Positions 1 to 8,896 of a stretch of 57,787 nt of DNA are shown here, in pieces. How positions within the stretch are numbered: position 1 is the first letter of the stretch; every line of letters starts with the position of its first letter. Origin of the DNA: Thiomicrorhabdus sp041583835 (lineage in GTDB: Bacteria; Pseudomonadota; Gammaproteobacteria; Thiomicrospirales; Thiomicrospiraceae); assembly GCF_041583835.1 (NCBI RefSeq), contig NZ_JBFHFC010000014.1:1-57787 (forward strand). The letters are read 5' to 3'. The notes under the pieces are model-generated. The model was not told where the DNA came from and did not search any database. It saw nothing but the letters and a program-made list of their open reading frames with translations. A program made the position numbers and the translations under genes.

Positions 1-192
1 CATTTTGTAAACCGGCAACAGCGAATTCTGATTTATCGTAGGACTACCTACCAGTAAAGCATCGGCTAAAACAAGTTTCGAATCCAGTTCGCCTAAATCT
101 ATTCTTTCAATATCCAGAACCGAAGCTCTAACATCCTTAAGCAAAGCACTTGTTGTATATAATGATTTTGGTTCTGATCCAGATGATTTGAA
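1..192 (-). pseudogene. Truncated flavodiiron protein (FprA-like) flavodoxin-domain fragment
   Basis: Read on the minus strand, this stretch is open from a stop at 193-195 to the window edge. It encodes a peptide with the motif ADALLVGSPTIN followed by QNSLLPVYK. That motif is typical of the flavodoxin domain of A-type flavodiiron proteins, which reduce O2 or NO. The preceding DIERIDLGELDSKLVLAD also fits a flavodoxin beta-alpha unit. The roughly 250-residue metallo-beta-lactamase domain that should lie 5' (towards higher coordinates) is absent, and the frame is closed by a stop. I therefore read it as the 3' part of a broken gene whose end lies off the left edge. A free-standing flavodoxin with a damaged start is the alternative. 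Confidence 0.5.
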
Positions 193-427
193 TCAACTCT
201 TTGGGACTATTAAAGAAATGAAAGAGGCTGCTTTTACTTCTAAAATTTCACTAATAGGATTCAGAAAAACAATAGATAGCATCCCACGTTTAACTTCTCA
301 AATGAACAGAGCAAAAAAGCATGTAACTTCCTCTCTCAATAAAGTCCTCGAAGAAATATCGGCAACAATTCAAGTAACAGAAAACATAATCGATTCAATC
401 GTGGAAATTAGAACGAATTCACATTAA
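188..427 (+). CDS. Unrecognised A/T-rich open frame, probably a 5'-truncated gene
   Basis: The frame is open from position 32 to the stop at 425-427 and contains no upstream ATG. The first usable start is TTG at 188, without a ribosome binding site. The part after about 150 looks protein-like, with balanced charged residues and predicted helices, and is visibly richer in A/T than the genes to its right. The part before about 150 is the antisense of the flavodiiron fragment. I recognise no family. It may be the C-terminal remnant of an accessory gene left by the rearrangement that also broke the flavodiiron gene. It may equally be chance coding. Confidence 0.25.
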   Translation: MNQLFGTIKEMKEAAFTSKISLIGFRKTIDSIPRLTSQMNRAKKHVTSSLNKVLEEISATIQVTENIIDSIVEIRTNSH

Positions 428-466
428 ATTTTCTTAAATAGTTTGCCCAAATGAACTGAGTGGAAC

Positions 467-1423
467 TCACGTTATATGCTTCCTCAACGTTTCCGACGGC
501 GACTCGCCGAACAGTTTCTTATAATCCGCACTGAACTGCCCTGCATGGGTAAAGCCCCACATTTCGGCGATTTCGACGACGGTGCTGTCTTGAGGTGCGT
601 TCTTCAGTGCCCGTCTGACCTGGTTCAGTCGTGTCATGCGTAAAAACTTCAAAGGACTGTACCCCAGAATGGTCTCGAAGCTGTATTGCAAAGTCCGTCG
701 GCTGACGTAAGCGATCTGGCAGAGTTCGGTCATGGTCACGGGCAACTGTTGATGGGTTTGAATATAGGCTTTCACTCTTTCCACCACCTCTTTACGATGC
801 TTGTAACTCGGCAAGGATTTTTTACGGGTGGGGTGATCCGGAAAGGCCTGCAATAGACTGGAAACCAGAATGTCTTCTTTGATGTGTGAGGCCATCCGGT
901 TCGAGTTGGCGCCGAGCACTTCCGCTAAATTGTATTTCAGGGACTCAAGCTTACGGGGTTCCAGCTCGATGACCGGCGACTTGAAAACATCCAGCTCCCT
1001 TAATTCCAATCCTTGCAGCTCTGCGATGTTATTGAGAAAAGAACTTTCCAGCACGATGCCGTAAATATTGAAATCTTCGGGCGTGACCAGTTCAAACGCC
1101 TCGTCCCCGACACGGGTTGCCAACGTATTGTCTGCAAGACTCTGCCCGTTGATACGCACATCCTCGCTACGCTCGAAAGGAATTCCGAACCAGATTGCAT
1201 CCGGCCAGATCTGGCACTGCTGATGCAAGGCACGGTTGGTGTATTCCCGAAAAACATGCAGATTCCGACTGGTGAGCTTATCGACCCTCCCATAAAAAGC
1301 GCCTTCACTCATCTGGTCGTATTCCTGAAGCCAATTCGTCAGGTTTCCGGCTTGTTGGTCTGGATCATTTGTATTCAAAGTGCACCGAGATAGTGCGCTT
1401 TCTTGATTTTTAATATCCAACAT
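467..1423 (-). CDS. eutR: AraC-family transcriptional regulator, EutR-like
   Basis: Predicted activator of the divergent ethanolamine genes. The C-terminal ~95 residues form the double helix-turn-helix of the AraC family (VSRRTLQYSFETILGYSPL, then EIAEMWGFTHAGQFSADYK and the FGESPSETLR tail). The ~220-residue N-terminal half would sense the ligand; in enteric EutR this is ethanolamine with adenosylcobalamin. I chose ATG at 1423 (318 aa) because AAGGG lies just upstream; a TTG at 1444 would add seven residues. The assignment to EutR rather than another AraC regulator rests on its divergent position 170 bases from eutB. An unrelated sensing domain cannot be excluded by eye. Confidence 0.8.
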   Translation of the reverse strand: MLDIKNQESALSRCTLNTNDPDQQAGNLTNWLQEYDQMSEGAFYGRVDKLTSRNLHVFREYTNRALHQQCQIWPDAIWFGIPFERSEDVRINGQSLADNTLATRVGDEAFELVTPEDFNIYGIVLESSFLNNIAELQGLELRELDVFKSPVIELEPRKLESLKYNLAEVLGANSNRMASHIKEDILVSSLLQAFPDHPTRKKSLPSYKHRKEVVERVKAYIQTHQQLPVTMTELCQIAYVSRRTLQYSFETILGYSPLKFLRMTRLNQVRRALKNAPQDSTVVEIAEMWGFTHAGQFSADYKKLFGESPSETLRKHIT

Positions 1424-1595
1424 TAAGATCGCCCTTTTGACCAAATCATTACTAACGTAAATTAAACCACGGTAACCCTTTGTTTTGTATCAGTTTTAAA
1501 AGATTTGCCAAAATTCGATATTCGCTCGGAATATAACTCGCTTGAAAACCAGCAAGCAACTTTTATTCCCTACAATCATCCGAAGTTATTACCAA

Positions 1596-3002
1596 ATGAA
1601 CTCGAACTACCAATATTCACTCGGTGGATATCGCTATCAATTTAAAAATCTTGGCGACCTACTCGCTAAAGCAACTCCGGCTCGTTCGGGAGATCGACTC
1701 GCGGGTGTGATTGCCGAATCCGCTGTACAACGAGCCGCCGCACAGATGGCTTTGGCGGAATTGCCGCTCAAGACCTTTTTAAACGAGGCGATCGTTCCTT
1801 ATGAAACCGACGAAGTGACACGTCTGATCATGGACGGACACGATGCGGAGGCTTTTGCCGAGATTTCGCACCTGACGGTCGGCGACTTCCGTAACTGGTT
1901 ATTGAGCGACAAGGCAACACCGCAAATGCTTGAACGGATTCGCTGGGGAATCACGCCGGAAATGGCGGCCGCAGTGAGCAAGATCATGCGTAACCAGGAC
2001 TTGATTATGGTGGCCAAAAAATGTCATGTGACCTCGGCCTTTCGCGACACCATCGGCTTGCCGAATCGTCTATCGACCCGCTTGCAGCCCAACCACCCGA
2101 CCGATGACGTCAACGGCATCGCCGCGAGTATTCTGGACGGCCTGCTCTACGGCAACGGGGATGCCGTGATAGGCATCAATCCGGCGACGGATAATGTCTC
2201 GCAAGCCGTCAAACTGATGAAGTTAATGGACGAGGTGATTCAGACTTATTACATTCCCACCCAATCCTGCGTACTGACGCACGTTACCAACACCATTGAA
2301 GCGATTGAACTCGGTGCGCCGGTCGATCTGGTTTTTCAATCCATTGGCGGTACCGAAGCGACTAACACCAGTTTTGGGTTTAATTTAAACACCCTTGCCG
2401 AAGCGCAGGATGCTGCCCTTTCATTGAATCGCGGCACCATCGGCGACAACGTAATGTATTTTGAAACCGGTCAGGGAAGTTCCCTTTCCGCCAATGCCCA
2501 TCACGGCATTGATCAGCAGACTTGCGAGACCCGCGCTTATGCCGTCGCCAGACAGTTTTCGCCGTTATTGGTGAATACGGTGGTCGGTTTCATTGGCCCG
2601 GAATATCTGTTCGACGGCAAGGAGATTACCCGCGCCGGACTGGAAGATCACTTTTGCGGCAAGTTATTAGGTCTGCCTATGGGGTGCGACGTCTGTTATA
2701 CCAACCATGCCGAAGCGGATCAAAACGACATGGATAACCTGCTGACCCTGCTCGGCGTAGCGGGTTGCTCTTTTGTGATGGGCATTCCGGGTTCCGACGA
2801 CATCATGCTCAACTACCAGACGACTTCGTTTCACGATGCGCTTTACGTCAGACGAGTATTGGGACTCAAACCGTCTCCCGAATTTGAGAAGTGGCTGACC
2901 GAAATGGCCATTTTTGAAGACATCGAACAATTCATTCTGCCGGAGGAGATGCCCTCCTCTTTTGCCCATTCATTGAAATCTTTGCCGAAGGGAAATGTAT
3001 GA
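1596..3002 (+). CDS. eutB: Ethanolamine ammonia-lyase, large subunit
   Basis: Catalytic subunit of the adenosylcobalamin-dependent lyase that converts ethanolamine to acetaldehyde and ammonia. The protein keeps the full-length TIM-barrel family pattern, including RSGDxLAGV near the N-terminus, GLPNRLSTRLQPNHPTDD, and the C-terminal GIPGSDDIMLNYQTTSFHD segment. I place the start at ATG 1596 (468 aa), whose product begins close to the usual EutB N-terminus. A TTG at 1542 would add 18 residues with no family support. Neither has a strong Shine-Dalgarno sequence. It overlaps eutC by four bases (ATGA), so the subunits are translationally coupled. No microcompartment gene lies nearby. Confidence 0.96.
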   Translation: MNSNYQYSLGGYRYQFKNLGDLLAKATPARSGDRLAGVIAESAVQRAAAQMALAELPLKTFLNEAIVPYETDEVTRLIMDGHDAEAFAEISHLTVGDFRNWLLSDKATPQMLERIRWGITPEMAAAVSKIMRNQDLIMVAKKCHVTSAFRDTIGLPNRLSTRLQPNHPTDDVNGIAASILDGLLYGNGDAVIGINPATDNVSQAVKLMKLMDEVIQTYYIPTQSCVLTHVTNTIEAIELGAPVDLVFQSIGGTEATNTSFGFNLNTLAEAQDAALSLNRGTIGDNVMYFETGQGSSLSANAHHGIDQQTCETRAYAVARQFSPLLVNTVVGFIGPEYLFDGKEITRAGLEDHFCGKLLGLPMGCDVCYTNHAEADQNDMDNLLTLLGVAGCSFVMGIPGSDDIMLNYQTTSFHDALYVRRVLGLKPSPEFEKWLTEMAIFEDIEQFILPEEMPSSFAHSLKSLPKGNV

Positions 3003-3871
3003 AGAACCGGGACTGTTCCATACAGGAAACTTCAAATATCAAAACGCCGATTTCTTCCGAGGTGATTGAAAACCCGTGGCGAAAGCTTCGCCAATTCACC
3101 GATGCCAGAATCGGATTAGGCAGAACCGGAGTCAGCTTGCCCACACATGAAATGCTGGCATTCCAAATCGCCCATGCCGAAGCGAAAGATGCGGTACATC
3201 TACCGCTTGACGTAATGGCACTTGAACCACAACTGCAATCCTTACAGAGTTTTACGGAAGCGCCTTTGTGCGTGCTTCACAGTCGGGCGATCGACCGTTT
3301 CGATTATTTACAAAGACCGGATCTCGGAAGAAGGCTTGATGAAAATTCGCAAAAAAAACTGGAAGCGCTAACCGAATCCTCAGCAACCGAATACGACTTG
3401 GCCATTGTGGTGGTCGACGGTCTCTCTTCGAAAGCGGTACAACAGAATGTCATGCCGTTTATGGAAACCTTGTTGAACGATCTGACCGAAGACCCGGCCT
3501 TAAATGACATTTGCCTGGCGCCGTTCAGCGTTGTCCAGCAAGGACGGGTCGCGATCGGTGACGAGATCGGCGAATTGTTAAAAGCCGAAATGGTCATCGT
3601 ATTAATCGGCGAACGTCCCGGATTAAGTTCGCCTGACAGCCTCGGGCTGTATCTAACCTGGCACCCAAAGGTGGGACGCCATGATGCCGAAAGAAACTGC
3701 ATCTCCAACATTCGTCCGTCAGGACTTTCCTATCGGGAAGCCAGCCAAAAAACACTTTATTTAATTAGAGAATCACGTCGTCTGAAACTTTCGGGCGTTA
3801 ACTTAAAGGATCGAAGCCATGAAAAAACAATAAGTAGGGAAACCAATGAAAAGAACTTTTTAATTGAATGA
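2999..3871 (+). CDS. eutC: Ethanolamine ammonia-lyase, small subunit
   Basis: Small subunit that completes the cobalamin site of ethanolamine ammonia-lyase. Family signatures are DARIGLGRTGVSLPT followed by QIAHAEAKDAVHLPLD, and in the C-terminal half LIGERPGLSSPDSLGLYLT and the NCISNIRPSGLSY segment. At 290 residues it is about family length. The ATG sits inside the eutB stop (ATGA overlap). The first ~25 residues are poorly conserved in the family, so an internal start is possible. It is followed after 22 bases by the permease gene, probably in one transcript. Confidence 0.95.
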   Translation: MKNRDCSIQETSNIKTPISSEVIENPWRKLRQFTDARIGLGRTGVSLPTHEMLAFQIAHAEAKDAVHLPLDVMALEPQLQSLQSFTEAPLCVLHSRAIDRFDYLQRPDLGRRLDENSQKKLEALTESSATEYDLAIVVVDGLSSKAVQQNVMPFMETLLNDLTEDPALNDICLAPFSVVQQGRVAIGDEIGELLKAEMVIVLIGERPGLSSPDSLGLYLTWHPKVGRHDAERNCISNIRPSGLSYREASQKTLYLIRESRRLKLSGVNLKDRSHEKTISRETNEKNFLIE

Positions 3872-3893
3872 CTTTAGCTCTGGAGGCTAGAAA

Positions 3894-5315
3894 ATGGAAA
3901 CTAAAAATCATCAAGAATATTATGCTAAACGGCAACTCAAGAAAGGCACGGCAGGCTGGTTTTTGCTGGCCGGACTTGGGGTGTCCTATGTGATTTCGGG
4001 CGACTTCGCCGGTTGGAACTTTGGTATTGAGCAAGCCGGTTGGGGTGGTTTCGCCATTGCCGCGGTTCTAATGGCGGTCATGTATTTAACGTTGGTCTTG
4101 TCGCTGGCCGAAATGTCGTCCGCCATTCCTTCCGCCGGTGGCGGTTACGGTTTTGCACGTCAGGCAATGGGGTCAACCGCCGGCTTTATGACCGGACTGG
4201 CCGTACTCATAGAATACGCCTTGGCGCCGGCCGCCATCGTCATATTCATCGGCTCCGCCTTTGAGGCGCTCACGGGGTTCAACGGGATTTGGGTGTACGC
4301 CTTGTTCTACCTCGTCTTTGTGGGCATTCACTTGATGGGTGTGGGTGAAGCCTTGAAGATCATGATGGTAATCAGCGGTCTGGCGGTATTTGCGATTCTG
4401 GCGACCGGTGTTGCCCTATTGAGCAGTTTCGATTCTGCAAACCTGTTCAATATTGCGGTAAGCGATGCGGCCGGTTCATCCGAGTTTCTGCCTCTAGGTT
4501 GGTATGGTGTCTGGGCGGCTTTGCCTTTTGCCATGTGGTTGTTCCTGGCGATTGAAGGGGTGCCTTTAGCGGCGGAAGAAGCCAAAGATCCGGCCAAAGA
4601 CGTTCCTAAGGGAATCATCGGCGCCATGCTGTTCTTGTTGTTCACTGCGGTTCTAGTGGTCTTTTTATTGGCGGGTTCCGCCGGTTCGGAAATGATCAGT
4701 AAAAGCGCCGTTCCACTGGTGGATGCTTTGAACGCCAACGGTAATCACAGTTTGGCGACGTTGGTGAACCTATTGGGACTTGCAGGATTGATCGCATCAT
4801 TCTTCTCGATCATCTATGGTTATAGCCGCCTGATTTTCGCGCTTTCCCGTGCGGGCTACCTTCCAAAGTCATTGTCTTTGACCACCGAGAAGAAAAAAGT
4901 ACCGGCGCGTGCATTGATCATTCCGGGGATTTTCGGATTTATTGTTTCGCTCAGTGGCGAAGGGGATTTGATTCTGGCAATGGCGGTTGTCGGTGCAACC
5001 GTTTCTTATGCTTTGATAGCTTACAGCCATATTGTTTTAAGAATCAAGCAACCCGATCTTGAACGCCCTTACAGAACGCCGGGCGGTATCATCACTTCGG
5101 GAATTGCGCTTGCGCTGTCGTTAATTGCATTGACCGGAGTTTATGCATTCGACCCTCGTGCCTTCTTCTACACGATGGCTCTGTTCGCTGTCGGTGCGGT
5201 CTATTATTTTGTCTTCAGCAAAAACAACCTGATGGCTCACAGCGCTCAAGAAGAGTTTGAAATGTTGGCGCAGGCACAGGCTGAACTGGAACCGGCTTAT
5301 CAAAAAATCACCTAA
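3894..5315 (+). CDS. eat: Ethanolamine permease (APC superfamily)
   Basis: Predicted 12-helix inner-membrane transporter of the amino acid-polyamine-organocation superfamily. The N-terminal segment LAGLGVSYVISGDFAGWNFG matches the helix-1 signature of the ethanolamine permease family. The middle carries FAMWLFLAIEGVPLAAEEAKDP, typical of the same group, and the total of 473 residues fits. GGAGG lies eight bases before the ATG. Its place directly after eutBC and before a terminator makes ethanolamine uptake the natural role. Together with eutBC and the regulator it forms a self-contained ethanolamine module that imports the amine and delivers ammonia and acetaldehyde in the cytoplasm. Confidence 0.92.
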   Translation: METKNHQEYYAKRQLKKGTAGWFLLAGLGVSYVISGDFAGWNFGIEQAGWGGFAIAAVLMAVMYLTLVLSLAEMSSAIPSAGGGYGFARQAMGSTAGFMTGLAVLIEYALAPAAIVIFIGSAFEALTGFNGIWVYALFYLVFVGIHLMGVGEALKIMMVISGLAVFAILATGVALLSSFDSANLFNIAVSDAAGSSEFLPLGWYGVWAALPFAMWLFLAIEGVPLAAEEAKDPAKDVPKGIIGAMLFLLFTAVLVVFLLAGSAGSEMISKSAVPLVDALNANGNHSLATLVNLLGLAGLIASFFSIIYGYSRLIFALSRAGYLPKSLSLTTEKKKVPARALIIPGIFGFIVSLSGEGDLILAMAVVGATVSYALIAYSHIVLRIKQPDLERPYRTPGGIITSGIALALSLIALTGVYAFDPRAFFYTMALFAVGAVYYFVFSKNNLMAHSAQEEFEMLAQAQAELEPAYQKIT

Positions 5316-5338
5316 ATTCAACTAGGTAGATAAAACTT

Positions 5339-5386
5339 AAATAATCGGCTAGAGATTTCCTAATACTCTAACCGATTATTTTTTCC
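5339..5386 (+). terminator. Rho-independent terminator after the ethanolamine genes
   Basis: The arms AATAATCGGCTAGAG and CTCTAACCGATTATT form a long stem (one bulged position), followed immediately by a T run. It lies about 25 bases after the permease stop and should end the eutBC-permease transcript. Confidence 0.85.
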
Positions 5387-5654
5387 CATCCTCCATACCG
5401 AAATCGTCTCTCGACAACATCCCATCAAAGACGGCCTGCTTTATTTATCAAATCTTGCTTCATTTTATTGTCAGACTATGTTGTTGTTTTCCAGCGCGGC
5501 ATTTGTTACCGTGACACTCTAAATTTATCGATTCAATTTTTTTGATGAGGCCTTGCGCAAACCGCCGACTTCCGATGGCTAGACCATTGACTGATATTAT
5601 TTTCATAATGGGTCTTTGATCGTGCAACCGTCTCCCTGAAAACTAGGAGATTTC
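5387..5654. other. Intergenic region before the first LTxxQ protein
   Basis: Together with the terminator this is a gene-free stretch of about 340 bases (5316-5654). I see no credible reading frame. The last bases carry TAGGAG as ribosome binding site for the gene at 5655. A TTGACT near 5587 is followed by an A/T-rich stretch, but no properly spaced -10 was found, so no promoter is claimed. Confidence 0.5.
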
Positions 5655-6284
5655 ATGAAATTTCGTTTTAACCGTGTGTCCAAGTCTGCATTATCCGCTT
5701 TAGTCCTGTCCGTAGGATTAAGCGCCTCCGCTACCGTTTTGGCGGAACAACCGTCCGGACCGGCGCCTCAAGGCCAGATGATGCCACATGGTCAAATGCA
5801 GCCGCCTAAATTAACGCCTGAACAACAGGCAACCATGATGGAGCTGAGAAAGCTTCAAATGGATATGCAAGGCACACAACAAGAACTGCAAGGCATTCAA
5901 CAGAAAGCATTCGAACAAAACCCGTCACTCGTCAAACAGCGCGACAAACTTCAAGCCACCATGCTGAAGAAAATGTCTAACAAAGACTACGATGCCAAAG
6001 CCGAATTGAATGCCCTTGAAGAAACCATCAAAAAATACCAGGACGGTAAAACCAAACCGACCCAAGAAGAGATGGTGAACTTCCGTAAGCGCCAGATGAC
6101 TTTCCAGCAAAACCAGCAAAAAGCTTATCAAGATCCGGAAATTCAAAAAATGGCCGAGTCTCTTAAAACCGACGTGGAAGCAAAAATGGTAAAAGCAGAT
6201 CCTAAAACCAAAGAGCTGCTGAAGAAGATGGAAAACCAAAGCAAGAAATTCATGGAATTGCGTCAAAAAATGATTGGCGGTTAA
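5655..6284 (+). CDS. Exported helical protein with an LTxxQ motif (Spy/CpxP-like)
   Basis: The first ~30 residues are a classical Sec signal peptide ending in TVLA before EQPSG. A Met/Gln/Pro-rich linker follows, and then a long, highly charged, almost Cys-free helical region. The segment KLTPEQQATMMELRKLQ has the LTxxQ pattern of Spy/CpxP-type periplasmic chaperones, and a coiled coil with many Gln and Lys residues occupies the rest. At 209 residues it is longer than Spy (about 160), so I only claim a periplasmic helical protein of that general type. Possible roles are chaperone, metal-stress or envelope-stress factor. A TAGGAG ribosome binding site precedes the ATG, and the gene appears monocistronic. 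Confidence 0.6.
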   Translation: MKFRFNRVSKSALSALVLSVGLSASATVLAEQPSGPAPQGQMMPHGQMQPPKLTPEQQATMMELRKLQMDMQGTQQELQGIQQKAFEQNPSLVKQRDKLQATMLKKMSNKDYDAKAELNALEETIKKYQDGKTKPTQEEMVNFRKRQMTFQQNQQKAYQDPEIQKMAESLKTDVEAKMVKADPKTKELLKKMENQSKKFMELRQKMIGG

Positions 6285-6322
6285 TCTCCATACCCTCAGA
6301 TCTGCCAACAGGTCTGATTACC

Positions 6323-6352
6323 TTAACCGGAAGCGGTCCCGCCTCCGGTTAA
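6323..6352. repeat. Intergenic hairpin
   Basis: The arms TTAACCGGA and TCCGGTTAA flank an inner GCGG/CCGC pair, giving a strong hairpin 40 bases after the upstream stop codon. No T run follows, so it may be a Rho-dependent end or an mRNA-stabilising 3' structure rather than an intrinsic terminator. Confidence 0.45.
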
Positions 6353-6454
6353 ATCATCGGCTTCAATCCAAATCCAAGCCGATAACAGAACAATTTGATG
6401 GCAACCGCCGTAACGGCATAGAACGTTCTTACCTTATAAAATAAGGACAATTAT

Positions 6455-8563
6455 GTGATCGATCTAGTCAATAATCTTCTCCCCTCCATTGAACACTTCC
6501 GTATTGAAGGCTATTGGATCGCTTTAATTGTCGCGCTGCTCGAGACCACGATTGGGGTCGGCATGCTTCTACCGGGCACGGCCGTCATTCTGATTTTGGG
6601 TGCATTAGCGGCACGCGGCTATCTCGATATTGTCGATTTGATCTGGTTTGCCGTCATCGGCGCACTCATCGGCGACAACCTGAACTATTACCTGGGCAGA
6701 AAGTACGGAGCACGTTGGATCAAAGGCGGATTATGGTTTCTGAAACCAAGCCATATCGACAAAGCGAAAATCTTCATGGATGACCATGGCGCGAAAAGCG
6801 TGTTTTTGGGACGTTTCATTCCCAGCGTCAAAGAAGTGGTGCCGTTCATAGCCGGAAGCGTTCAAATGAATCGTAAAACATTCATGTTCTGGAACCTGCT
6901 TGGCGCAATCGGTTGGGGTTCGTTATGGGTGTTGGCCGGTTATGCATTTGCACAATCCATCAACATTGTCGAATTGTGGTTATCACGTGCCGGTTTATTC
7001 ATCGGGTTATTCGTGTTTCTGGTGGTGCTGTTCTATCTGGCAAGATGGTTGATTATCCACAAAGGTAAACAGTTCTCGGAAATAACGGTTTCAATTTGGC
7101 ACTCTCTGAAGGAAGCGTGGATTAACAACGAGTATGTGTCCAAGTGGATAATAAATCATCCGCGCAGCCTTGCTTTTATGCATGCCAGACTCAACCCGAC
7201 AACCTTTACGGGACTGCCTTTGTCGATTATGACCTTGGGATTTGTCTATGTACTGGCTCTGTTCGGCGGCATTGTCGAAGACGTCGTCACCTCCGATCCG
7301 ATTGTGGCCGTAGACGTACACATCGCCAGCTTATTCAATGCGTTGCGCACCGAAACGCTGACTCAGGTTTTCACGTGGATAACCGTTCTCGGCAAAAGCC
7401 AACTGATTCTGGGATTGATTGCACTGTCGATAGCCTTACTGTGGCTATGGCGCAAAAGCTATTACATCCTACCTCTGTTGATTTCCGTCACCGGCAGTTC
7501 GGTCTTTACTTTTCTAGGTAAACTGGCGTTTCAACGCCCTCGCCCCGAACTGGCGGTCTATGCGGAACAAACCTACTCTTTCCCGAGCGGACATGCCACC
7601 ATTGCGGTCGCTTTCTTCGGCTTTATCGGTTATGTACTGATGCACAGCGCTCAAAGCAGAACCGCCAAAGTAAACATCTTTTTTGCCATTGTCGCCGTCA
7701 TTCTGGCCATCGGTTTCAGCCGGGTCTATCTCGGAGTCCACTATATCAGCGATATTTGGAGCGGTTATCTTGTCGGGGCAATGTGGCTCATCATTGCCAT
7801 CACCTTTTCCGAATGGCTACAGTTTAAACAGCAACGTTATCCGTCGAATCCCCCCGTGATTGGAGCCCGCCCGATTTCGGCAACGCTGATTTCTTTCATG
7901 GCACTGTTCTATGTCGGCTTTAGTCTTAATTACCACCCGCCCAAAGCCGTTGTACCCCAAACTTCCGCAGTAGTTGTTTCGAAACCCATCGAGATATTCG
8001 GCAGCGAATCGAAAAAATACACCGAAACTCTAGTAGGCGAACGCCAGGAACCGATTAATTTCATTTTTGCAGCTCGAGACGAACAAACCCTTACACAGGC
8101 TCTCCAACAAGCCGGTTGGGTAAAATCCGACCAAGCCAATCTAAACACCTTTAGTCAAGCAATCAAGGCATTGATACTACAAACACCCTACCCGGCCGCC
8201 CCCATATCGCCAACCTTTTGGAATTCAAAAATGCAGGATTTAAGTTTCTCGAAAGTGCCCGGCACCAATTGGCTACGGAATGCCCAACATCTAAAAATAT
8301 GGAAAACCCATTCGGTATTGAAAAACGGAAAACGGCTTTATGTCGCCGTCGCCAATGCCAACGATGGTTTTAAATGGGGATTCATGCCGGTTATCTCTGC
8401 CGACCTAGATCGCCAACGCAACCTGTTGGCGCAGAAACTCAAGCTCAGCAACGAAGTTGAGCAGGAAGACGAGCTGCAACTGGTTAAACCCTTGGTCGGA
8501 AAAAACCTGATGGGCGATGCATTTTTCACGGACGGAAAAGCGTATCTAATCAGTGTGAAATAA
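6455..8563 (+). CDS. DedA - PAP2 phosphatase - LssY C-terminal fusion membrane protein
   Basis: Three modules are fused. Residues 1-210 form a DedA/SNARE-associated membrane domain (GRFIPSVKEVVPFIAGSV). Residues ~290-445 form a PAP2 lipid phosphatase with all three motifs: KLAFQRPRP near 355, SFPSGHA near 375, and SRVYLGVHYISD near 425. The last ~180 residues are a soluble LssY-like domain. DedA proteins are flippases for undecaprenyl phosphate or phosphatidylethanolamine, and PAP2 enzymes dephosphorylate lipid pyrophosphates, so a lipid-carrier recycling role is plausible but inferred. Translation starts at GTG 6455 behind AAGGAC; the overlapping ATG at 6453 is followed at once by a stop. 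At 702 residues it matches the known multidomain architecture. Confidence 0.88.
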   Translation: MIDLVNNLLPSIEHFRIEGYWIALIVALLETTIGVGMLLPGTAVILILGALAARGYLDIVDLIWFAVIGALIGDNLNYYLGRKYGARWIKGGLWFLKPSHIDKAKIFMDDHGAKSVFLGRFIPSVKEVVPFIAGSVQMNRKTFMFWNLLGAIGWGSLWVLAGYAFAQSINIVELWLSRAGLFIGLFVFLVVLFYLARWLIIHKGKQFSEITVSIWHSLKEAWINNEYVSKWIINHPRSLAFMHARLNPTTFTGLPLSIMTLGFVYVLALFGGIVEDVVTSDPIVAVDVHIASLFNALRTETLTQVFTWITVLGKSQLILGLIALSIALLWLWRKSYYILPLLISVTGSSVFTFLGKLAFQRPRPELAVYAEQTYSFPSGHATIAVAFFGFIGYVLMHSAQSRTAKVNIFFAIVAVILAIGFSRVYLGVHYISDIWSGYLVGAMWLIIAITFSEWLQFKQQRYPSNPPVIGARPISATLISFMALFYVGFSLNYHPPKAVVPQTSAVVVSKPIEIFGSESKKYTETLVGERQEPINFIFAARDEQTLTQALQQAGWVKSDQANLNTFSQAIKALILQTPYPAAPISPTFWNSKMQDLSFSKVPGTNWLRNAQHLKIWKTHSVLKNGKRLYVAVANANDGFKWGFMPVISADLDRQRNLLAQKLKLSNEVEQEDELQLVKPLVGKNLMGDAFFTDGKAYLISVK

Positions 8564-8896
8564 CAGCTTTTATATCGAGTATCTTATCGATTTTCAGTCC
8601 GGCATATAAATCATGGATAAATCCTGACTATAAAACCCGGTTTTTTGACATCAAAAAAAAATAAGAGCAAAATCAATTCATTGGTTGAGATGATTTACGA
8701 TCTTTGAAGGCGTACAAATCACAAAAGATGCACGTGCATCGGCTGCCCACCCGCCTTAACAACAAATTTTTCCCGAATAGATCATCTTCACCTTGATTAA
8801 GCCTGCCGCCAACAAGGTTTTCAAAATTTGTCATGCAGGCCTCTTGGTTGTTTTTTAGCTATTAAGCGTTACAAGCAACAATAGAAGGAGTATCAA
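8564..8896. other. Gene-free region with a 14-bp palindrome
   Basis: No credible gene is seen in these ~330 bases. The stretch is A/T-rich at its left end. A perfect palindrome, GATGCACGTGCATC, lies at 8727-8740, about 155 bases before the next start codon, and could be a regulator site. AGAAGGAG just before 8897 is the ribosome binding site of the next gene. Confidence 0.45.

Noticed and set aside
1505..1537. TTGCCA and TATAAC as a eutB promoter
   Set aside because: The 21-base spacing is too long; an AraC-dependent promoter is expected but cannot be placed by eye.
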